Assembly (NCBI GenBank): GCA_946479405.1
Contig: CAMLGD010000038.1
Span: 1 to 20,226 of the forward strand
Origin: an uncultured Vogesella sp.
GTDB lineage: Bacteria > Pseudomonadota > Gammaproteobacteria > Burkholderiales > Chromobacteriaceae
Direction of reading: 5' to 3'
DNA length: 20,226 nt
In this document: in pieces, positions 15,460 to 20,226 of the stretch
Position numbering within the stretch: the stretch's first letter is position 1
Layout of the letters: each line of letters opens with the position of its first letter
Notes under the pieces: generated by a model
What the model was told of the DNA's origin: nothing
Database searches by the model: none
The model's input: the letters and a program-made list of their open reading frames with translations, nothing else
Made by a program: the position numbers and the translations under genes

Positions 15460-16773
15460 ATGAAAATTGCCGTGGTGGGAGCGGGTATCGCGGGCTTGTC
15501 TGCCGCCTGGCTGCTAAGCCGCAGTGGCCATCAGGTCGTGGTGTACGAAGCCAATGACTACGCTGGCGGGCATAGCAATACCGTGGATGTGACCTTGCAA
15601 GGGGTGACCGCTCCGGTGGACACCGGCTTCCTGGTGCACAACGATCGCACCTACCCCAATCTCACCCGCCTGTTCCGCCTGCTTGGTGTGGCAGTGCATG
15701 AGACGGAGATGACTTTCTCGGTGGCGCTGGAGCAGCCACAACTGGAATGGGCCGGCACCAGCCTGGGTAGTCTGTTCGTGCAGCCCCGCAATCTGCTGCG
15801 TGGCCGCTTCTGGGGCATGTTGGGTGACATCCTGCGTCTGCACCGGCTGGCACCGCAGCTGCAGCTGGAGGCACACGTCAGCAGTGAAACCCTGGGCGAG
15901 ATACTGGATCGCTACCAGTTTGGCCAGCCGCTGCGCGACTGGTATCTGTTGCCGATGGGAGCGGCAATCTGGTCTAGTTCCACCCGCAGCATGGCGCAGT
16001 TTCCGGCGGCAACCTTTTTTGATTTCTGCCTCAATCACGGCCTGATGCAGGTGCTTGACCGGCCGCAGTGGAAGACGGTGCTGGGCGGCTCGCGCGAGTA
16101 CGTGCACCGCATGCTGACCAGTTGCGGCCAACTGCGGCTGCAGACGCCGGTAACGCAAGTGCGCCGTAGCGAACAAGGCGTGCATGTCCGCAGCCGCCAC
16201 GGCGAGGAGCATTACCACCAGCTGGTACTGGCCTGTCACAGTAACCAGGCGCTGGCGCTGCTAAGCGATGCCGATGGCGCTGAGCGTAGCGTATTACAAC
16301 GGCTGCCATACCAGCGCAACCGCGCGCTGCTGCACACCGATGCCAGCTTTCTGCCGCGCCGCCGCGCCGCCTGGGCAGCATGGAACTACCGCGTTGGCAG
16401 CCCGGGAGAAAGCGATCAGCCGGTGATGGTGAGCTATCTGCTGAACAAGCTGCAGCCGCTGCCGTTCAGTCAACCGGTAATCGTGACGCTGAACCCCTAT
16501 CGCGAGCCGGAGCAGGTACTGGCCGAGTTCGATTATGCACACCCGGTGTTCGATACCGGGGCCATTGCCGCCCAGCGGGATCTGGCCATGATCCAGGGGC
16601 AGCGCCACACCTGGTTTGCCGGCGCCTGGACCGGTTACGGTTTTCACGAGGATGGCCTCAAGGCCGGCATGGCCGTGGCGCGCGGGCTGCAGGCGAATAT
16701 CCCGTGGCAGCTGGATCTGCCCGTGCAGCAGCATGAAGTATTGCCGCCGCTGGCGGCACCGGAGGCCGTGTAA
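15460..16773 (+). CDS. FAD/NAD(P)-dependent oxidoreductase of the fatty-acid modification cluster
   Basis: This 437-residue flavoprotein is of the amine-oxidase/desaturase-like type (COG2907-like). The N-terminus has the Rossmann motif VVGAGIAGLSAAWLL (G7, G9, G12) with acidic E30 at the end of strand 2, then AGGHSNTV and TGFLVHNDRTYPNL. The middle has LLPMGAAIWSS; the C-terminus has FAGAWTGYGFHEDGLKAG, the usual second FAD-contact region. Its place directly before a DUF1365 gene and a cyclopropane-synthase-like gene matches clusters where such a flavoprotein is implicated in desaturating methylated acyl chains (UfaD in Rhodobacter); this role is inferred. A strong AGGAGGT supports the ATG. 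Its TAA overlaps the next ATG by one base (TAATG). Confidence 0.9.
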   Translation: MKIAVVGAGIAGLSAAWLLSRSGHQVVVYEANDYAGGHSNTVDVTLQGVTAPVDTGFLVHNDRTYPNLTRLFRLLGVAVHETEMTFSVALEQPQLEWAGTSLGSLFVQPRNLLRGRFWGMLGDILRLHRLAPQLQLEAHVSSETLGEILDRYQFGQPLRDWYLLPMGAAIWSSSTRSMAQFPAATFFDFCLNHGLMQVLDRPQWKTVLGGSREYVHRMLTSCGQLRLQTPVTQVRRSEQGVHVRSRHGEEHYHQLVLACHSNQALALLSDADGAERSVLQRLPYQRNRALLHTDASFLPRRRAAWAAWNYRVGSPGESDQPVMVSYLLNKLQPLPFSQPVIVTLNPYREPEQVLAEFDYAHPVFDTGAIAAQRDLAMIQGQRHTWFAGAWTGYGFHEDGLKAGMAVARGLQANIPWQLDLPVQQHEVLPPLAAPEAV

Positions 16774-17609
16774 TGGTGCCGCGGCTGTATGGCGGCCAGG
16801 TGTGGCACGGGCGCAGCCAGCCGGTGCGGCACCAGTTCAGCTACCGCCACGGCTGGGTGGCCATCAGCCTGCCACAGCACGACCAGCCGCGGTTGCGGCT
16901 GGCGCCGGGGGTGGGCTGGCAGCGCCGGCGCCACGGCCCGCGCGATGGCAGCGCACTGTGGCCGTGGCTGTGCCAGCGGCTGCAAGCGCAAGGTCTGCCG
17001 ATACCTGCCCGCATCGAGCTGCACACCATGCCGGCGGTGCTGGGCTATGTGTTCAACCCGGTCAGCTTTTATCTGGTGCTGGACGACAGCGAGCAACTAC
17101 GCGCGGTGTGGGTGGAAGTGAACAACACCTTTGGCGAGCACCACGATTACTGCCTGATCCCTCCCGATCTGCAGCCGATCCGGCCCCGTGACAGTTTGGT
17201 CGCCCCCAAGGCATTGCAGGTGTCGCCGTTTTTTCAGGTCGAGGGCGAATACCGCTTCCGCTTTCAACGCGATGCCACCTCCGGCCGTTTCAGCGTCGCC
17301 ATCGATTACAGCCGCGATGGTCTGCGGCGCGACTTTGCCGCCCGGCAGCAAGGTTGGCCGCAAGCCGTCACCGCGACCAACGTCTGGCGCCTGGTGTTGT
17401 CCTGTGTCTCGCTGACCTTTGCCGTCTGGCTGCGCATTCACTGGCAAGCCTGGCGCCTGTGGCGCAAGGGGGTGCCATTCTTTGGTCGCGATGGCCGCAT
17501 CAACAAACAGCCTCCAGCCGCGCCGGCCGCCGACAGTGACCAACACCAAGTGTTATCCAACGGAGAACCTACCCATGAATATCGCTTCCGACACCCTGCG
17601 GCGCGCTGA
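16773..17609 (+). CDS. DUF1365 family protein
   Basis: This 278-residue protein matches the DUF1365 family, whose function is unknown but which is regularly encoded beside FAD oxidoreductase and cyclopropane-synthase-like genes. Hallmarks are LYGGQVWHGRSQPVRHQFSY at the N-terminus, LGYVFNPVSFYLV near 89-101, and EVNNTFGEHHDYCL near 115-128. Near the C-terminus a hydrophobic segment (about 208-224, VLSCVSLTFAVWLRI) precedes WQAWRLWRKGVPFF, suggesting membrane association. The ATG overlaps the preceding stop (TAATG), indicating coupled translation, and the end overlaps the methyltransferase gene by 35 bases. The Pro/Ala-rich tail after about residue 245 is probably disordered. Confidence 0.92.
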   Translation: MVPRLYGGQVWHGRSQPVRHQFSYRHGWVAISLPQHDQPRLRLAPGVGWQRRRHGPRDGSALWPWLCQRLQAQGLPIPARIELHTMPAVLGYVFNPVSFYLVLDDSEQLRAVWVEVNNTFGEHHDYCLIPPDLQPIRPRDSLVAPKALQVSPFFQVEGEYRFRFQRDATSGRFSVAIDYSRDGLRRDFAARQQGWPQAVTATNVWRLVLSCVSLTFAVWLRIHWQAWRLWRKGVPFFGRDGRINKQPPAAPAADSDQHQVLSNGEPTHEYRFRHPAAR

Positions 17610-18825
17610 CGCGCCACCCGCGGCGCGCCTGCAGTCTGCCGGCAAGCTGCCCTGGCTGGCGCGGCCGTTACTGGCCGGCATGGAAAAGTTGCTGTACGGC
17701 GAGCTGCTGTTGCACACACCGGATGGCAGTCAGCGGTTATTCAGTGGCCGCCATCATGGCAGCCGTGCCGAGCTGCAACTGCACGACTGGCGCGCGCTGC
17801 GTCGTATTGCTCTGTCCGGCGACATCGGCCTGGCGGAGGCGTGGCGCGATGGCCAGCTGGCGGCAAGCGACTGGCCGGCGCTGCTGAAGCTGGCACTGGA
17901 AAACGAGGCTGCGTTCGAGCGTGCCATTCACGGCAGCTGGCTGGGCACGCTGGGCTACCTGCTGCGCCACCTGTCGCGTGCCAATTCGCGCCGCGGCAGC
18001 CGCCGCAACATCCACGCCCACTACGACCTGGGCAATCACTTCTACCGGCTGTGGCTGGACCCGGGCATGAGCTACTCGTCCGGTATTTATGCCGGCAATG
18101 CCGCGCTGTCGCTGGAGGAAGCGCAGCAGGCCAAGTATCAGCGCATCCTGCAACGGCTGGCACCCAGCGCCGGACAGCGCGTGCTGGAGATCGGTTGCGG
18201 CTGGGGCGGTTTTGCCGAACAGGCGATCAAGCAGTGCGGCGTGCATGTCACCGGTCTCACTCTGTCCACCGAGCAGCTGCACTGGGGGCAGCAAAGGTTG
18301 GCCGCAGCCGGATTGGCAGAGCAGGCCGAGCTGCGGCTGCAGGATTACCGTGATGTCAGCGGCCAGTACGACTACATCGTGTCGATCGAGATGCTGGAAG
18401 CCGTGGGCGAGCGCTGGTGGCCAAGCTACTTCGCCAAGCTGCGCGATTGCCTGAAGCCGGGCGGCAAGGCGCTGGTACAGGTGATCACCATGGCCGACGA
18501 GCATTTCGCGCGCTATCGCAGCGGTACCGACTTTATCCAGCAATACATTTTCCCGGGCGGCATGCTGCCGTCGCCGTCTCGCTTGCAGCAGGAAATCCAG
18601 CGTGCCGGCCTGCACCTGGCCAACCGCTACAGCTTCGGCGCCGATTACGCGCTGACACTGCGTGACTGGCTGGCGCGCTTCGAGCAGGCGTTGCCGCAGA
18701 TCCGACGCCAGGGTTTTGACGATGTCTTCATCCGCCTGTGGCAGTTCTATCTCTACTACTGCATCGCGGCATTCGAAGCGGGGAGAACCGATGTTTGCCA
18801 ACTCGAAATCCAGCGTCGTGCCTAG
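17575..18825 (+). CDS. Cyclopropane-fatty-acid-synthase-like SAM methyltransferase with altered active site
   Basis: This 416-residue class I methyltransferase acts on acyl chains of membrane phospholipids. The SAM site VLEIGCGWGG is at 203-212, preceded by NIHAHYDLGNHFYRLWLDPG and followed by VTGLTLSTEQL. Of the residues that hold bicarbonate in E. coli Cfa (C139, E239, H266, Y317), this protein keeps Glu (E275) and Tyr (Y358) but has S169 in YSSG and Q302 in LVQVIT. That argues against a standard cyclopropane synthase and fits methyl-branch-forming relatives such as UfaM. The ATG at 17575 has GGAG 9 bases upstream; the longer frame from 17419 is an overlap artefact. It overlaps both neighbours by 35 bases each. 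Confidence 0.92.
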   Translation: MNIASDTLRRADAPPAARLQSAGKLPWLARPLLAGMEKLLYGELLLHTPDGSQRLFSGRHHGSRAELQLHDWRALRRIALSGDIGLAEAWRDGQLAASDWPALLKLALENEAAFERAIHGSWLGTLGYLLRHLSRANSRRGSRRNIHAHYDLGNHFYRLWLDPGMSYSSGIYAGNAALSLEEAQQAKYQRILQRLAPSAGQRVLEIGCGWGGFAEQAIKQCGVHVTGLTLSTEQLHWGQQRLAAAGLAEQAELRLQDYRDVSGQYDYIVSIEMLEAVGERWWPSYFAKLRDCLKPGGKALVQVITMADEHFARYRSGTDFIQQYIFPGGMLPSPSRLQQEIQRAGLHLANRYSFGADYALTLRDWLARFEQALPQIRRQGFDDVFIRLWQFYLYYCIAAFEAGRTDVCQLEIQRRA

Positions 18826-19324
18826 CGCGCTGCGCTGCGGCGTGACCTTGTTGCTGCTGTCGGAGGTTGCCATGGCACTACCAGCAGAACTGAGCGGCTT
18901 GCAGCCACTGGGGGCCGGCAATCTGCGCTGGTTCGGCTTCAAGCTGTACGACGCCACGCTGTATACCCGGCAGGGGCAGGTGTTCGACTGGAGCCAGCCG
19001 TTTGCCCTGTCTTTGCGCTATGCGCGGGACATTCCCTCTGCCCGCATCGTCGATGCCAGCGTGGAGGAAATGCAGCGCTATGGCATGCCGGCAGAGCGCA
19101 AGAGCAGCTGGCGTGCGCTGATGCAGAACGCCTTTCCCGACGTGAAGCAGGGCGATGAAATCATTGGCGCTTATCAGGCCGGCATGGTGCGCTTCTGGCA
19201 TAACGGCCGCCTCACCGCCACGGTGGACGACCCGCTGTTCGGCCGCATGTTCTTCCGCATCTGGCTGGATCCGGCATCGCGTGCGCCGGCCCTGCGCCAG
19301 CAGTTGCTGCGGAGCCCCGGTTGA
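18791..19324 (+). CDS. Exported chalcone-isomerase-like protein
   Basis: This 177-residue protein has a probable Sec signal peptide (hydrophobic stretch about 18-29, cleavage after AMA at 27-29), so the mature protein would be periplasmic. The mature part, with GLQPLGAGNLRWFGFKLYDATLY, LSLRYARDIPSARI and MFFRIWLDP, matches the bacterial chalcone-isomerase-like family, which shares the fold of chalcone and fatty-acid-binding isomerases but need not act on flavonoids. In this cluster a lipid-binding role is plausible but unproven. The ATG at 18791 has GGGGAG just upstream; the gene overlaps the methyltransferase by 35 bases, and its TGA overlaps the next TTG start. Confidence 0.87.
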   Translation: MFANSKSSVVPSALRCGVTLLLLSEVAMALPAELSGLQPLGAGNLRWFGFKLYDATLYTRQGQVFDWSQPFALSLRYARDIPSARIVDASVEEMQRYGMPAERKSSWRALMQNAFPDVKQGDEIIGAYQAGMVRFWHNGRLTATVDDPLFGRMFFRIWLDPASRAPALRQQLLRSPG

Positions 19325-20226
19325 AACCGCGGCAGCTGGCGCTGGCCGGTATGGGCGGTTTGCCGCTGGCGATGGTGGCGCTGCCGCTGTACGTCCATAC
19401 CCCGGCGCTGTATGCGCGCGAATTCGGCGTCGCGCTGGGCAGTCTTGGCGGGCTGCTGTTTGTATGCCGGCTGCAGGATACGCTGCTCGACCCGCTGCTG
19501 GGTCGCTGGCAGGACCAGCTGGCAGCTGCGCAGCTGCGCGGTGTCAGCCTGCTGGCTGGCGTTGTCGGCCTTGCCGGTTATGGCTGGCTGCTGCACCCGC
19601 AGGCTGGCTGGCCGCTATTGCCGCAGCTGGCGTGTTCGCTGCTGCTGGTCTATCTGGCGCATGGCTGGCTCAACATCGCGCTGCTGCGCTATGGCGCGGC
19701 GCTGTGGCCTACGCCGGCCGGGCGCATGCGGGTGGCGGCCTGGCGGGAAGGCTGGGGCGTGCTGGGGGTGTTGCTGGCAGCGGCCTTGCCCGCCTGGTGG
19801 GCGGCCAGCAGCGGCGAGCTGGTTGCCATGCGCCAGTTCCTGTGGCTGCTGCTGCCGTGCAGCGTGCTGGCCATGCTGGCCACGTTGCTGGCGCCGGCGG
19901 TACCGGCAACGTTGGCCGCAGGGCGGCAGTCTGCCGGCTGGTGGCGCTCACCCAGCCTGCAACTGGCCGGCGCGGTGTTGCTGCTCAATGCGCTGGCCAT
20001 GGCGCTGCCGGCCACACTGTTCCAGTTTTACGTGGCCGATGTGCTGCAGGCCAGCGCTGCCGCAGGCCCGCTGCTGTTGCTGTACTTCCTGGCCGCCATG
20101 CTGGCGATGCCGCTATGGGTGCGGCTGGCGGACCGGGTGGGCAAGGTGCGCGCCTGGCAGGCCGGCATGCTGCTGGCCTTGCTGGGGTTTGCCCCGGTGC
20201 TGTGGCTGGGGGCAGGGGGTGTCGCC
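19321..20226 (+). CDS. MFS transporter, GPH-like, N-terminal part (runs off the right edge)
   Basis: An open frame of 302 codons continues to the window end without a stop. It starts with TTG at 19321, whose last two bases are the TG of the preceding TGA; GGAG at 19311-19314 is 6 bases upstream and supports this start. The protein is almost entirely hydrophobic, with about eight or nine predicted membrane segments. DTLLDPLLGRWQD near residues 54-66 matches the loop 2-3 motif (DPxxGxxxD) of the glycoside-pentoside-hexuronide type MFS carriers. MFS genes of this kind are recurrent partners of the FAD oxidoreductase/DUF1365/methyltransferase cluster. Substrate unknown; it could handle a lipid precursor or product. 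Confidence 0.85.
   Translation, partial: MKPRQLALAGMGGLPLAMVALPLYVHTPALYAREFGVALGSLGGLLFVCRLQDTLLDPLLGRWQDQLAAAQLRGVSLLAGVVGLAGYGWLLHPQAGWPLLPQLACSLLLVYLAHGWLNIALLRYGAALWPTPAGRMRVAAWREGWGVLGVLLAAALPAWWAASSGELVAMRQFLWLLLPCSVLAMLATLLAPAVPATLAAGRQSAGWWRSPSLQLAGAVLLLNALAMALPATLFQFYVADVLQASAAAGPLLLLYFLAAMLAMPLWVRLADRVGKVRAWQAGMLLALLGFAPVLWLGAGGVA

Noticed and set aside
17737..18957. Minus-strand open frame of 406 codons opposite the methyltransferase
   Set aside because: It is a Gln/Arg/Ala-rich shadow frame; the plus-strand SAM methyltransferase is unambiguous.

Overview
The window looks like chromosomal DNA of a GC-rich betaproteobacterium, most likely Neisseriales/Chromobacteriaceae (Chromobacterium, Vogesella, Aquitalea or a relative). 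This rests on the gene content and order (ilvE, a small zinc-finger gene, waaF; divergent glnE/yhdP; yhdP-nit-tldD) and on overall protein character. No database search was possible, so the genus is inference. No tRNA, rRNA, CRISPR array, insertion sequence or prophage gene was seen.

Left part (1-7128), mostly minus strand. The window opens in the 5' end of trxB. A tiny plus-strand gene resembling YjfB-type putative motility proteins follows, converging on a Ser/Gln/Ala-rich, probably disordered protein of unknown function. The minus strand then reads, in transcription order, glnE (control of glutamine synthetase by adenylylation), ilvE (branched-chain aminotransferase), a zf-CHCC zinc-finger protein, waaF (LPS inner-core heptosyltransferase II), a TetR regulator, a YbaN/DUF454 membrane protein and the Ser/Gln-rich protein. 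A good rho-independent terminator sits between the zinc-finger gene and waaF, ending only about 10 bases before the waaF start codon.

Middle part (7130-14938). Diverging from glnE is a plus-strand operon: yhdP (giant AsmA-like envelope protein linked to phospholipid transport), a nitrilase-family amidase and tldD (metalloprotease). tldD converges on a YbdK-type glutamate-amine/cysteine ligase, and the two stop codons share one CTAG. Diverging from ybdK is a MarR regulator with a candidate operator dyad between them.

Right part (14939-20226). A gene-poor 521-base region carries several inverted repeats and a likely regulated promoter. It is followed by a tightly overlapping plus-strand operon: FAD-dependent oxidoreductase, DUF1365 protein, cyclopropane-synthase-like methyltransferase, exported chalcone-isomerase-like protein, and an MFS/GPH-type transporter running off the end. 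This is the most interesting system here. The methyltransferase keeps the SAM motif but has Ser and Gln where true cyclopropane synthases have the Cys and His that hold bicarbonate. That suggests a methyl-branched or furan-type fatty acid modification, as described for ufa genes of Rhodobacter, rather than cyclopropanation. Such clusters are often induced by light or singlet oxygen. The regulator here is unknown, but the promoter region has a perfect dyad, tandem 11-mers and long flanking inverted repeats.
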